From contig NC_083337.1 in NCBI RefSeq assembly GCF_019175385.1, positions 164,561,713-164,625,712 of the forward strand: a DNA stretch of 64,000 nt, in the 5' to 3' direction. A program made the position numbers and the translations under genes. Numbering within the stretch: position 1 is the first letter of the stretch; the number at the start of each line of letters is the position of its first letter. Positions 23,792 to 36,130 of the stretch are shown one piece after another. The notes beneath the pieces are model-generated. The model did no database searches. It was not told the origin of the DNA and saw only the letters and a list, made by a program, of their open reading frames with translations. Source of the stretch: Lycium barbarum (Eukaryota > Streptophyta > Magnoliopsida > Solanales > Solanaceae).

Positions 23792-26700
23792 TCAATTTGC
23801 AGTTGTCTTTGACATGGCCTGCTTGATAGCCTCAGCATACGTCCTGTGTTGGTAGGTGAGTGTGGATTCGAGCAAGTCCCATAGGGATGTCTTCGGGTGC
23901 CAACCTGGTCAAACAACCATACAAATGTCAGATTATTCTTGACCTGTAGAATGTCTGAATTATTCAATAGATCAGAAAACACATGCATACCAAGCTGTTT
24001 GTTGATAATAGTCATATCCGGAATTCTTTTGTCACTGTCATCATACCCTTCTCCATAAAATTCTTTGGAACTTACATCAATGGTAGGCGTTTCAAGAGAA
24101 GATTCTCCACTCACCTTCGAATAAACCTGTTGTTATGCAAGAAAAGGAGTTGAGAAAAATGACTGGTGGGAACAGAGTAACTAAAACAAGATTGAGGGAA
24201 AAACACAAAGAAAATCACTCAATTAACCTTGGTCATCATTTCAGCTAGCTGGCGCACAGTAACTTCATTGTTAGGGTTGCCCACATTAAAAGTATGGCCA
24301 TTGGCCCTCGCAGGATTTTCCTGATTGAGAATAAGAGAATCAACACTTAGTTTTATGCATCTGAAAAATTCACATGAAAGAAGGAGGTCAAACTCACGAT
24401 CATCAAGAGAACAGCCTCAATAGCATCCTTGATATATATGAAAGTTCTCTGTGATTCCCCACCATCCACTAGTTTCAGCGGTTCACGTCTTAAAAGGTTC
24501 TGAAAAGAGGGGGGAAATGAAATAACAGAACGTGAGATACAAGTGAACATATGTAAGTTTCAATTCAATCAAAATAAATCAGAAAACAAATCAATCATAC
24601 ATTACTAAAGCAAGCTAACACCCTCGGAACACCCTCACTAGGACCATCAATGCCAGGAATGAAATCCATCCTGGGACCAATCCAATTGAACGGCCTTACA
24701 ATTGTGAATTCTAAGCCATTCTCAGCACCCTCAGCTGCAAAATAAGCATGCATAAGAATTATAGGAGAGAATTCAGAATATTCAACTTTTAAAACAGCCA
24801 ATCAGGTAAAACTTCACATACCAAATATCAACCTCTCAATCAATTGCTTTGCACAGGCATAGGACCACCTCTGCTTCTCAATGGGTCCAAAAATGCAAGG
24901 GGATTCATCTTCTTTAAGCACATAGTAAGCAGGATCCTAAGAGATATCAGGAGAAAGATTTAAAACATCTCCAAAAATGTAAATAGTATCAGAAAATGGT
25001 GAATGGATGAGTCCTAAATCATCCATGATTCTACAACAAAAGTAACAATTTAGTGAAAAATGCACAAAACTGAATGGTTCCTCATCCATTAAGATTCAAT
25101 CTACATGATAATCCATGCAACATGCCAAAAAAGCACATTGTGATTATAAATATATACGCTCACAAATCTTAAGAATCAAAAACTCCCTGAAGTTCTTATT
25201 TTGATATTAGGAGGAAAGAGATTCTTTTCCCTGCTTTTCCAGGAGAGTGACATGGAGGAAAATCCCACATGAAATCCATAGCACCACAAGCAAAAGACAA
25301 AGTAGAATCAAAAGACCAAGATCTTAATTGAACAAGTTAAATCTACCTAGAACAATTATGGAACAAAGCAACTTAAACATTGTATACAAGGGCCAGTAAG
25401 TAGTAATAGTAGAAACTAAGCCCAAATTAACCCTAAGAGGAGCACTAGGCAGGACCTGTCAAGATAACCCTTCCTCAAGGCAGTAAATGACAAACCATGT
25501 CGATAACCAGAACTCTATGAACACAACTAGAACTACTGGAGGCAACCTTTTCTCTAACTTACTAAACTATCTTTGTCAACAAAATTTGCTAGAAGCAGAA
25601 TCAATCATCAAGCTTCACACGAGCTGTTATAGACAAAGACAACTAGCTTCATAAACTTTTCCGATACTTGAACATCTTCACATTAATTTCCTAGTGCCTC
25701 CTTCACTTTACTCAGTTAACAAATTCATGCAGTCAAAATATCTTAGAATTCACACAAACATCATATTCCGAATATATTGCAAACATGGCTTGATCAGTAA
25801 ACTAAATAAGCCAAAATCTCAATATTAGTATTAAGAGCGAAGAGGAGGGAAAAACACACCAAACGGGAGAAAAAAAACAAGAACCAGAGGCAGCTAAGTT
25901 GAGAACATATTGGATATCCACATTTGCCTTTAACATTGAATAAGACTAAATAGAGAAAAAAAATGAGATGAGGAACATCATTCCAAGTAATACCTAAATA
26001 GAACATCCAAGTATATGCAATACATCACTATTTGCAATACTAATACCAAATACAGAACATCCAAGTATGCTATACAAATAACAAACAACCTAGTGGAAAT
26101 TTAATTGGCATTTATAAGGATAGGACAAGAACTCCTGAAACAACATGATACATGACGCAAGTTTCACCTTAAGTTTTGCATTAAATATGGCATAAATAAG
26201 ATGTAAGTGAAGTCTCACCTGACGCAATGGGCTGTCTTTGGGTAAAAAGGCACCTATTGTTTTCCCGTAAACTTCACAGGTGGAAAAGTGAATAAGACGC
26301 TTTGCATTTTCAGAGCAGTACTTCACCTGTATTAATCAATCCACATCAACTTGACACACTAAATTCAATAGAAAAAGACAAAAAATAATCTCCAACCGTC
26401 AAGTAATAACCTCCAGAATCAAAATTATCTATCTCAAATGGATTAATTTCCAATAATAACTACTCCCTCTGCCTTTTTAGTCCGTTTAAAAAAAAACGCG
26501 TCTTTCCTTGTTTTGGCACTCTTTAATACCAACTTTCCACGCCATGTTTAAGACCACAATATTAAAGGGGCATTTTGGCACATTCATACATATATTTAGT
26601 TTAAGACCACAAGATTCAAATGTCTCTTAAACTACGTGCCAAGTTAAAACCAGACATACAAATTAAAACGAAGAAAGTACCTGATTAGCAAAATATGAGC

Positions 26701-27733
26701 AATGAAAGGCCAAATGAAGTTAAAAAGTGAGATATGCATACCACTGGAAGAGCATCAATGAAGTTGCTGTAAATAGTGTCAAGTGGACGAGTGTTATAAT
26801 CAGCTGGAGTGCAGATCGCAGCAAGATTGATGGTCTACATCACAAGAAAAGTCACAAGTCAGCAACAGTCAAAGAATTGACCAGATCAAGATTTAAAAAT
26901 TCAAGGAAAATGATGTGTCGGTGCATAAAGTAGTCCATAATTACACCAAGATCACACTAAAAATAATAAAATAACCCAAAGATATAGTAAGATTAAACAA
27001 TATATTCAAGGACACAAAAAGCTTTTTTCTTTCTCAGTAAGTACTCAAGGACATTAAAGCTAAAGAAATCTCTAGAAATTCTCTTTAATTTTAAGAAATC
27101 TGTGAAAATTCTTTCAAGAAACAGGAGAACGATTAAATTCAATTCAGATCCAATAAGATCTCAAGTTCACAATTTGGATCCCAGTAATGAATGATCCAAT
27201 ACTTGTTTCAAAATATTATGTATTAATATCTCGCAAGGATATTCATTTTCAAAAAAAAAAAAAAAAAAAATCTCGCAAGGATATTAAGCATGCTATAAAT
27301 GGTACGAATAATAGTAATAACAAATAAATCCACAAACAGATTTGTTATCTAAGAAATGAAGCTTTCAATAAATGTAACAATTTCGCAATAACACAATTTA
27401 ATATTCACAACGCACAGATCCATATTTTCATACAAAATGCAGGAAACAAGAATGCGTGTGAATTACCAGATCTGCCATCTTGATAAGGCCTTCAAGACGA
27501 GAATCATTCTTAATATTGATACGGTGAAACTGGATGCGACCAGCCCATGTAAGAGTAGCCGGTTCAAGCAAGTGCTTGATTTTGTCATTGTAAACATCAA
27601 CAGCTAGCACCTTATGTGGCGTCTCAGACAACAATTTCTCACATAGATGTGACCCAATAAAACCACCAGCACCAATCATACATATTGTAATTGGCTTTAT
27701 TGGATTTCCATCCAGATCTACTCTTCCTGCCAT
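23792..27733 (-). CDS. AXS: UDP-D-apiose/UDP-D-xylose synthase
   Basis: Cytosolic NAD-dependent short-chain dehydrogenase/reductase. It converts UDP-D-glucuronate to UDP-D-apiose and UDP-D-xylose, the donors for rhamnogalacturonan II and apiosides. Nine exons: 27733-27467, 26834-26742, 26326-26219, 24936-24822, 24734-24601, 24499-24398, 24320-24228, 24126-23991, 23904-23792. They give 386 aa, the usual length. Seen: the Rossmann motif GAGGFIG at 21-27, AAICTPADYN with Cys97, STCEVYG with Thr136, Cys137 and Glu138, and YACAK with Tyr182 and Lys186. These sit three residues before the catalytic positions known in Arabidopsis AXS1 (Cys100, Thr139, Cys140, Glu141, Tyr185). The ATG at 27733 is chosen because the residues upstream lack an ATG. 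Introns carry a Stowaway-like MITE and a tail-only insertion; the 1.28-kb intron at 24937-26218 shows nothing else. Confidence 0.97.
26463..26677. mobile_element. Stowaway-like MITE in AXS intron 2
   Basis: It begins with CTCCCTCTGCCTTTTTAG right after TA and ends with TTAAAACGAAGAAAG before TA. Paired ACCACAA phrases and AT-rich content fit an eroded Stowaway (Mariner-type) element. The right end has drifted from the usual ACGGAGGGAG. Confidence 0.65.
27244..27269 (+). mobile_element. Tail-only retroposition (CATTTTC plus poly A)
   Basis: The perfect 16-bp repeat ATCTCGCAAGGATATT occurs at 27228-27243 and 27270-27285, with only CATTTTC and an A run between. This is a target-primed insertion with almost no body, in AXS intron 1. 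Confidence 0.8.
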
Positions 27734-27845
27734 TTCCAAAATTCACTGATATTTCTTATTCTTTTGTTAACTTTATTCGTTGCTTCTTTGAAGGAAAAAA
27801 TAAATTGGAGTATGGGAAATGACGGTGAGATTTTTGAGGGGATGT

Positions 27846-27856
27846 ATTTAAAGGAG
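27846..27856 (-). promoter_or_regulatory. Candidate TATA element of AXS
   Basis: TTTAAATACATC on the minus strand, about 115 bases upstream of the AXS start codon. It is the only TATA-like motif at a fitting distance. The start site is unknown. Confidence 0.35.
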
Positions 27857-28023
27857 GGAGCAATGGGAGAGTGTGTGGCTGTGGCCAGGCTGCATTAATT
27901 GCCTATGTACGCGCTTACTGCACACGGAAAATGTTACTGGCCACTGGATTTTCTCTTGCTCTTGTGTTATTAATCTCTCTCCAGTTGGTTTATAGTTTAT
28001 AACTTGCTAAGATTTTTTCACTA

Positions 28024-28415
28024 CTCCCTCCGTCGAAATTATTTATCATGATTATTAAAAATAATTTTAATTAATTAATTTTTATCCATTTTATACTTGG
28101 CGAGAAGTGCCATATAAACTCTAAAATATTCAATAAGGAGTTCAAAATACGAAAAGTCAAAGAATTCAACATCTAATATATTTATATATAAAGAAAATAA
28201 TTAAATATATATAAATAAGTATAATTTTTCACCGAAGAGGTTCATAACCCTATCTGGCTCCGCCGCCGCTGCATATAAATAGAGTAAATATTTAATAAAC
28301 AGAGATTATCAATTATACATAAATAAGAGCAAAGTAGGTCAAATGACTCTCCTAAATAATATTTCTTAAGGAGTGTGTAAAATAAAAAATGATAAATAAT
28401 TTGAGCCGGAGGGAG
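28024..28415. mobile_element. Stowaway MITE
   Basis: 392 bp with TA duplications at 28022-28023 and 28416-28417. Terminal repeats are CTCCCTCCGTCGAAATTATT and (reverse strand) CTCCCTCCGGCTCAAATTATT-like. The interior is AT-rich, and the element lies about 290 bases upstream of AXS. Confidence 0.85.
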
Positions 28416-28429
28416 TAATGTATTTTCCT

Positions 28430-28695
28430 TTATCTCAAATTATTTATCGCTTCTTAATTTTACACATCTCTTAAAAAATATTAATTAAGAGGAATATTTA
28501 ACTAACTTTACCCTTATTTATGTTTAAATTATAATCATGTTCATTAAATGTTTACTCTGTTTGTATATAATATTCATTAATGACAAAACTCTCCTAAAGA
28601 TAAAAATAGAAAAAAATTAATTAATTATGTCTTAAACTTCTAAAATAATAAATAATTTGAAATAATTATTTTTAATAACCATCTCGAATAATTTA
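28430..28695. repeat. Rearranged partial copy of the adjacent Stowaway MITE
   Basis: CAAATTATTTATCGCTTCTT and the following TTTTACACATCTCTTAA are an inverted, diverged copy of the right half of the element at 28024-28415. The end near 28670 repeats AATTATTTTTAATAACCAT. The outer termini are missing. Confidence 0.5.
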
Positions 28696-29487
28696 AAACT
28701 ATTTTGTGAGGAAATGGTTTAACACACTACTTTTGTGATAGGCATCAAGAAAGCACGGTGAGAGATTAGAATAGAAGGGAAGGAGGTAAATAAAGAATCA
28801 ACGTAAAGGAAGCAATTTGGAGGTTGACGTGTTAGATATGGCACTCACTCTCTCTCTAACCATGTCACTTGTCATGTGAGCAGCAGTAGTCAACCAATGA
28901 GCTGTCCATTTCTCATGCTCACATGGCTTATAATTGAGTGCGGAACCAAAATAACCTTAGAAAAAAGTTTTTGAACTAAAATTATTCTAACAAAAAAAAA
29001 ATATTATAAAATTGTCTTTAGCGTAGTAAATTACTGTGCTAAATGGGTCCTTGTTTTTTTTTTTTTACCCTTTTGGTTAATCCTCTTTCATTACACTTTT
29101 TAACGTACTTTAATCATAGATTAATCATGCTTGGGGACCCTGAAACTTCAATATTTTATATAGAACCCTACTTTTTTTTGTGCGATTAATAAGGTAGGCT
29201 CAATACAGGATAAGAAAATCTTCGGATTGCCGTTTTAGTGGTTGAAAAGTGCTCGAACGCCATTTTTGTTTGAAGGCTTGGTGTCATTAGCTTTAAGTTC
29301 TTTACGAATACTTAAACTTGTTCATTAATAATAAACCAAAAGTAGTAAAAATACAATCATCAAAAAAAAAAAAACTTAAAATACATTCATCAATTCATGC
29401 CCTTGAGTTGATGAAAAACTAAACATACTAATATTCTTCAAAATAACATCATCATAAATTAAACTTAAAATTAAAATCACAACATTC

Positions 29488-29958
29488 TTAATCATCATCA
29501 GAATAGAAGTCCTCAATATCGTCCTTAGAAAAATATTGGCGGTTTCTTAAGACACATCTTTTTTCAGTAGATGTTAGTTCTCTACCGATTGATGATGCTT
29601 GTTCTTCAGACAACTTTAGCATGTAAAATTTACATCGTCTTACCAGCATTCTGTTGTTTTCTTTTCTAATCCTTTGTACGGCAAGCTAGCAAGTTTCTAG
29701 ACCTACTCGAGGCATGGTTATGGAGTACCTTGTTGGGATTGAAGCGTTTACTCCTTCCAAGTCACGAACAAGACGTTCTGATTCGGCAAGCCGATGTGAC
29801 CATTCTCGGCGTAAACCGCAATAATATTCTCGCGGATCTGAATATTTCACACTGCAGAAATCATCATTACGCTCTATAAGAAGGTGGGGATTTAGCTCAT
29901 CTAGTTTGAAATCACTGGTATCGCTCGAAAAAACTGCTATGATTTGAACTCTCATCAT
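29488..29958 (-). pseudogene. MULE-borne small ORF B, unknown function
   Basis: 157 codons with one in-frame TAG after GLETC, so it is broken. The product would be charged, with HRLAESERLVRDLEG and MPRVGLETC followed by LAVQRIRKENNRMLVRR, and an acidic end FYSDDD. An alternative start MSSSRNSA lies near 30026 in another frame with a stop. It shares the MPRV...R.R.EN.RM..R pattern and an acidic C-terminus with ORF A at 30137-30556. I do not recognise the family. Confidence 0.55.
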
Positions 29959-30136
29959 CACTGTTATTTGGTTCTTTTGGAAGGAGTAAAGATCAAGCTG
30001 AGTTTCTACTACTCGACATTGAATACGTTGTAGTCTAATAACAAAAGAAAGTGTTACTTATATAGTTGTAAACCCCGTGTACTCCTAGTTGGAGGGTCTT
30101 TATGACCCTACCTACTTACTTTATATAAAAAAACTA

Positions 30137-30556
30137 TTAATAGTCATCGGACATCTTACAGTCTGAATCCCACTTGGATCTAAATCTTGTGCTACCATGT
30201 ACACCATGTTCTACCCTAAGGTAACGTATTTGCATCCGACTGTTCTCTTCGCGAAAACGGTTAAGAGCAAAATTAAACTCTTGTGGAGTTACACGAGGCA
30301 TTGACATAGCACGTTTTTTTGGGCGTTTAAGCCCTACTGACGCTAACTTTTGCTCCAGTGCTGCAGTTTCCCTAACATGCCAATTTCACTCCTCTGTCAT
30401 CATATTGTTGTAACGTTGGTTGTATCTCTCGTTCGAGTTGTTTGAGTATTCAAAATCTTCACCCGATTCCCATGTCCTACCCATTGCGTCGAATATGTTT
30501 TTTGGAGTGAACGATATAACACGACTAATATCTCTAAATTGGTCAAAAAATGACAT
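30137..30556 (-). pseudogene. MULE-borne small ORF A, unknown function
   Basis: 140 codons from MSFFDQFRDISRVISFTPKN to CKMSDDY, with one in-frame TGA after MMTEE. After the stop come ALEQKLASVGLKRPKKRA, a basic nuclear-signal-like patch, and MPRVTPQEFNFALNRFREEN. The resemblance to ORF B suggests a tandem duplication. Only fragments of function can be guessed, such as DNA or protein binding. Confidence 0.55.
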
Positions 30557-30680
30557 AGTAACTCAATTTTGTGTGGAATTTTGCTATTCATCAAATTACG
30601 TTATATAACACTTAAAGTTTGATTCGAATTATGACGTTTTTCTGTATGACAGTTGAGGTGACAACATATTGCAGCGGTAT

Positions 30681-30829
30681 AGCACAGTAAAATACTGCGT
30701 TATGATAGAATAACGCAGTAATTTACTGCGTTATACGTATATAACGCAGTAATTTACTGCGTTATACGTATATAACGCAGTAATTTACTGCGTTATGTCA
30801 GAATAACGCATTATTTTACTACGCTATTC
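30681..30829. repeat. Array of hyphenated palindromes inside the MULE
   Basis: Three exact 25-base units at 30710-30734, 30741-30765 and 30772-30796. Each has the 12-base arm ATAACGCAGTAA, one T, then the reverse complement of the arm. They are joined by ACGTAT linkers, giving an exact 31-base period. Degenerate copies flank the array at 30681-30703 and 30801-30829. The core GCAGTAA/TTACTGC also recurs in both terminal inverted repeats. Confidence 0.92.
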
Positions 30830-31074
30830 TGCTAGGGACTGACATAGCACGGTTAATTCATGTGTTATGTAATACTCCGTACTTAATTTGATTTGACGTA
30901 ACACTGCAAGACACACTAATTACATGCATGCGTTGGTTCAATATTCAAACTTCAAATCTTATTAATACAGATTTCGAATGAGAGAAAAAATTCTAAGTTT
31001 CATCCAATTTTTAACACACATTCTAAGTTTCATCCAGTTTTTGCATTTTGTATTCCTCCTAAATTAGTCAAAAA

Positions 31075-34000
31075 ATGGAAGATGTTTCAAAAATTAGAGT
31101 TTCTTTATTCTGGGACGGACAAATTATATTCGAGGAAAATAATTTGCGCTATGATTCTCCCTCAAAATACCATGTTAAGTTTCCACTTGACTTAAAATTC
31201 TCAAAATTACTCCAAGCCTTGTATAATAGACTACAAGTTAGTAGGAGTGATTTTAATTTAAATATAATTGAAAAATATCCAATGTCATTTACACCGCAAG
31301 GTATAACTAGTTATGGACAGTGGTACATTTAAGACGATGGTTCTTTGACGGATTATTTGAAGGCGCCTTATGATTATAGGGGATGCATAACTTTAAACGT
31401 TCTTGAAATATACATAAAGAAGGTCCCCATTAATCGACTTGAATTCATGGCTAGGGCTCCTCGGGAAGCCCGAAATAGACCTCGTCGAGAAGCCCCGTCT
31501 AGAATTCAGGCTGAAGTCACTTAAGCGGAACCTACTTATGAACACAATTACCTTGACATGAGTACTTATGAAGGCATTTTGACGAGCTAAATGCCTCTGG
31601 ATAGTTTAGGTCAGCAATTTGATGGGCAGTGGTAAATATTCATGTGTAGTGGCACTTGAATGCTACTAATGATGTCGATTATATTATTTAGGGGTTATAC
31701 ACCTGATATGGATCATATCGGACGGTCCCCTCAATCGGGACGGATGAATCAAGTTGGAACATCCTCAGCCTATCCAACTACTCAAAACGATGGTCCTTCC
31801 TCAAGTTTCGGTGCAGTTGATTACTATCGGTACGTCTATTTTTTTTAACATCAATAGTATTATTTGATGTGTAGTAGTTAAAATACTCTACTTTCTTATG
31901 TAGGGAGAATGTGGTGGTTGCACCAAATTATAGGCAAAAACCTGTTATGGATGGTCCAGATTATCCGAATTATATAGTGACATCATCGAGCGATAGTGAG
32001 GAAATACCTAATGCGGAGAAAAGTGACGATAAGCAAAGTGACGATGAGGTTGAGGTTGGAACTAATCCTCAATATCAAGTAGAACTATTGCAAGATATGA
32101 TGAATAGTCCGGCACACCAGGAGGAACTGAATTCACAACAACCATTTGAACAACAAGAGTCGACTCCGGTTCAACCGCAAAGCCAATTTCAACAGCAAGA
32201 GTCGACCCCGATTCAGTGGCATTCTGATGAGATCCCCGATCTTGATCATCTTCAAGATCGCCCAGATGGCTTTGTCTTTACTAGGGATGTTGATCATATT
32301 CGGCGAAGTTTGTGGAAAGAGCCAGTGGATCACAAAAGGCTCATATTGAAAAAGGCATGATGTTCAGCTCGAAAAAATCATTGCAAAGGGCTGTTAAGAT
32401 TTATTGCATCCAGGGGATGAGGGAGTTTAAAGTTGACGATTCCACATAAAAACTTTGGCAATTGGTCTGCAAGCGAAAATATCAAGGCTGTGAATGGATG
32501 CTCCGTGGTAAGGAAACCGCTGAAAAGATGTGGACTATTTCAAAGTTCTACACAAAGCACACTTGTGATATGGGTGACTGATAAGTTGGTATTTTACCAA
32601 TTTATCTCTTCTTTAATCTTATATTTTTGCTATATTTGCTTGATAAAATTGTGCATTTAGTATCCTTTACATCTATTTTATAGGTTTTATTTGATTTAGA
32701 AGTGATCGGAAGAAACCAAGTGAAAATTTAGTCAAAAAGAGGCCAAATGGGACAGTTTTGCAAAAACGGGACAGAACTGCAAAAAACGGGCAGAACTGCA
32801 AAAACTGAAAGTTGGGGCATATTTTGTCATTGTTTTTACTTGGAAAAATCTGGGCATAAAGAGAGGCTTAGGGCAACAAAACAGGATCATCTTTGGCTCA
32901 ACACAAGTCCTTGGAGGCTAGGATTTCACACCAACACATTGGAGAAGAAGATTGGAAGCACTTTAATGAGATATTCTTAATCCTTTCTTCAATTTCTTGT
33001 TTTGTATTGAATATTTATGTGTGTAGGATTTCATTTCAATACTTGAATCTCGTTTATGGAAGTATTCTTGATAAAAGTTTGGATTGAATCTCTTGTTTTG
33101 CTTATGTGTTGAATGATTTTATTCCTAATGAAGTGAGTTATCGTTTCTTTAATTAATCTCATTTTGAATGATTCTTAAGGAAGTAGCTAACCCTAAGACT
33201 TGCCCATTTATTTCGGTTTAAACTTGGAAGAGGCAAACTCGGGATTGAGAAAGATTAATTAACAAGAATTTGGGGCGTTGACCCTCATCTAATGGAAATC
33301 GACCTAGGAATAGGCGACACCACTTGTAGCCATATTCGGGTGTTCTTAATGCTCCTAATTGCTTTAGGGATATTCAATTAGGTAGTCTAGTTGGTCTTCG
33401 GAAGAAGCTAATTTAGAGTCATTATCCGAGGTTAAGTAATATAAACTCACCATTATTTGTAAATCATGAAGTACATTGGATCGTTACTTGAGCGTAGTTT
33501 TTCTTGTATCCATGCTTGTGGCCATTGATCATTTTACTTGCTTTCTAGGTTAGTTTACATTTTTGCATTAGCTATAATTTTCTCTCAAACAAAACCAAAA
33601 TATTATCCATCGTTTGACTTTAGCTATCATTGGTGAAAATCCCTACTTTTCCTAATCGCCTACCTATTGTTCTCTGTGGGATTCGACCCCGACTCATAGT
33701 TGGGTAAATATATTTGCATACGACCGTGCCCATTCTAATTAATAGGGTGGATTTGGACGTTTATTTAAACCGAAATAAATGGGCAAGTCTTAGGGTTAGC
33801 TACTCCCTTAAGAATCATTCAAAATGAGATTAATTAAAGAAACGATAACTCACTTCATTAGGAATAAAATCATTCAACACATAAGCAAAACAAGAGATTC
33901 AATCCAAACTTTAATCAAGAATACTTCCATAAACGAGATTCAAGTATTGAAATGAAATACTACACACATAAATATTCAATACAAAACAAGAAATTGAAGA

Positions 34001-36130
34001 AAGGATTAAGAATATCTCATTAAAGTGCTTCCAATCTTCTTCTCCAATGTGTTGGTGTGAAATCCTAGCCTCCAAGGACTTGTGTTGAGCCAAAGATGAT
34101 CCTGTTTTGTTGCCCTAAGCCTCTCTTTATGCCCAGATTTTTCCAAGTCAAAACAATGACAAAATATGCCCCAACTTTCAGTTTTTGCAGTTCTGCCCGT
34201 TTTTTGCAGTTCTGTCCCGTTTTTGCAAAACTGTCCCATTTGGCCTCTTTTTGACTAAATTTTCACTTGGTTTCTTCCGATCACTTCTAAATCAAATAAA
34301 ACCTATAAAATAGATGTAAAGGATACTAAATGCACAATTTTATCAAGCAAATATAGCAAAAATATAAGATTAAAGAAGAGATAAATTGGTAAAATACCAA
34401 CTTATCAGTGACCTCCCAAATGATCATTGCAATCTAGATACCAATATGATTGCTCGTGTGTTAGTTGGTGACATTGGAAAAAACCCAAGTTATCCCCTTC
34501 GCCAAATTTTATTTTATTTTTGGTGTGAATATAATGTTCCCCGTTGCTATATGCTGATATTTCAACTTATTCAGCTTCCCTATTAAAGATTGTATTACAG
34601 CCGTCCTGAAAGTATATAAACTGTTAGTAAGAGGAAGGCGTATCTTGGGCGTAGGCGTGCACATGAGATATTCTACAGCAATTGGGAGGGCTCTTTCAAG
34701 AAGTTGGCGAGATACATGGCGGCTCTACAACACTTCAATCATGGTACTGTTGTTGAATTGAAGCTCAAATCGAAGCTTGGTGTGCTCGGTAATATTTTTG
34801 AGTTTGTGTTTTGGGCATTCAAACCATGCATTGATGGTTTTGTCGGCCTGTAATATCAATAGATGGAACACATGTGTACGGGGTATACGACATAAACCTG
34901 CTAATTGCAGTTGAAATGGATGCAAATGGAGCTATATTCCCTCTAGCTTTTGCAATTACAACTAATGAGAGCATTAGTACGCGGGGTATGTTTTTGGACT
35001 ACTTAAGGCAACACGTTATTAAGGATTGCATGGAATATGTGTGATCTCAGACATAAATGCACAATATGTTCAATTTGCAGGGGTGGCAGCCACCCTTTGC
35101 CTACCATCGTTATTGTTTAAGGCATTTAAAGGCAAATTTCCAAAAGGCATATCGAATCCTAGCACTTTGCAATTGGATGTGGCTTGCTACAACAGAGCCT
35201 CAGGAGAAGAAGTTTAACCTGCAGATGGACATTATTAGGCTGGCGAATAAGGAAGCTTTCCACTGGTTGAATGCAATTGATAAAGACAAATGGACATTAC
35301 ACCAGGATGAAGGTAGGCGATGGGGTATGCTGACAACAAATAGCTCTGAGTCATTCAATGGCTTGTTGAAATCTGCACGGGGACTATCTGTCACCGCAAT
35401 GGTGAGAATGATTTTTAAGCAGGTTGTGGAGAGGTTCGTCAATAGATCAAAAGAGGCCAAAGCACATGCAGCAGAAGGTCTAAAATGGATACCAAAACCA
35501 TCACAACTGTTCGAGTACCACAAATATAAGGCTCAGAAACATGACCGGATGGAGTACAACTCTGCAGAGCGCATATTTGAATTCACAACAAGTGTTCACC
35601 AAGGTAAAAGAGGTAACGTCCACACAATTTGTGAGATTCCAAGAACATGCACATGCGGCAAGTGGCAATCATATCACATGCCATGTTCTCATGCCTTCAA
35701 GTGTTTTATCACAATGGGAAAAAACACCTCCCCCTACATAGTTGAGGAATATACAGTTGAAAATTATGCAAGAACGTGTGCTGGAAGGTTTTACCCACTT
35801 GGTAGTGAGAGTTATTGGCCACCAGATCCATTTTCAATACTTGCAAATAAAGTATTTATCCGTAAATTCAAAAAGAAAGCATACTCCCGTATTCAAAATG
35901 AAATGGATGTTCCACCGGGGAGATACACTCGAAAATGCTCATTTTGCAATTATGTTGGTCATGATACGCGCAAGTGTCCCTTACGGCATGGTGGTCAAAC
36001 TACATCTCGCGGTGGAAGTACCTCTCGTGGTGGAGGAAACTTTCGTGGTGGTAGATCTAGCAGTGGTGGCACATCTCGCGGTGGTGGCACATCTTGTGGT
36101 GGTGGCGGAAGATCAACTCAAGGGCATTAA
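31075..36130 (+). pseudogene. MuDR-family transposase gene, broken and interrupted
   Basis: The N-terminal piece begins MEDVSKIRVSLFWDGQIIFE, and stops occur after GQWYI (31330), EVT and ILTS. A second piece (31911-32360) has an acidic Ser/Gln-rich stretch. The DBD_Tnp_Mut-like region follows at about 32340-32570 with a frameshift, then the LTR palindrome interrupts it. After 34408 the MULE catalytic region resumes with SIDGTHVYG (first Asp at 34862), ISDINAQ and TTNSSESFNG. An uninterrupted stretch (35057-36130) carries the SWIM zinc finger CTCGKWQSYHMPCSHA and the zinc knuckle CSFCNYVGHDTRKC, ending in a Gly-rich tail. Such an enzyme would bind the terminal repeats and cut DNA, but this copy cannot make a full protein. 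Confidence 0.88.
32579..34407. mobile_element. LTR-derived palindrome with 5-bp target duplication
   Basis: 1829 bp with TG...CA ends, starting TGATAAGTTGG, flanked by GTGAC (32574-32578, 34408-34412). Two 644-bp arms (32579-33222 and 33764-34407) are inverted copies differing at only a few bases. The 541-bp spacer continues the left arm and includes GTGGGATTCGACCCCGACTC, typical of plant LTR 3' regions. It looks like an LTR joined to an inverted partial LTR. No gag or pol is present; mirrored ORFs in the arms are not genes. Confidence 0.85.

Noticed and set aside
27734..27739. AXS start two residues upstream
   Set aside because: The upstream codon is TTG; the first ATG in frame is at 27731-27733 and matches the family N-terminus.
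30681..30829. CRISPR-like regular array
   Set aside because: Spacers are six identical bases and the context is a plant transposon; it is a tandem palindrome array.
32747..34239. Two nearly identical 60-77-aa ORFs in opposite orientation
   Set aside because: They are the two arms of the LTR-derived inverted repeat; no similarity to a known protein domain.
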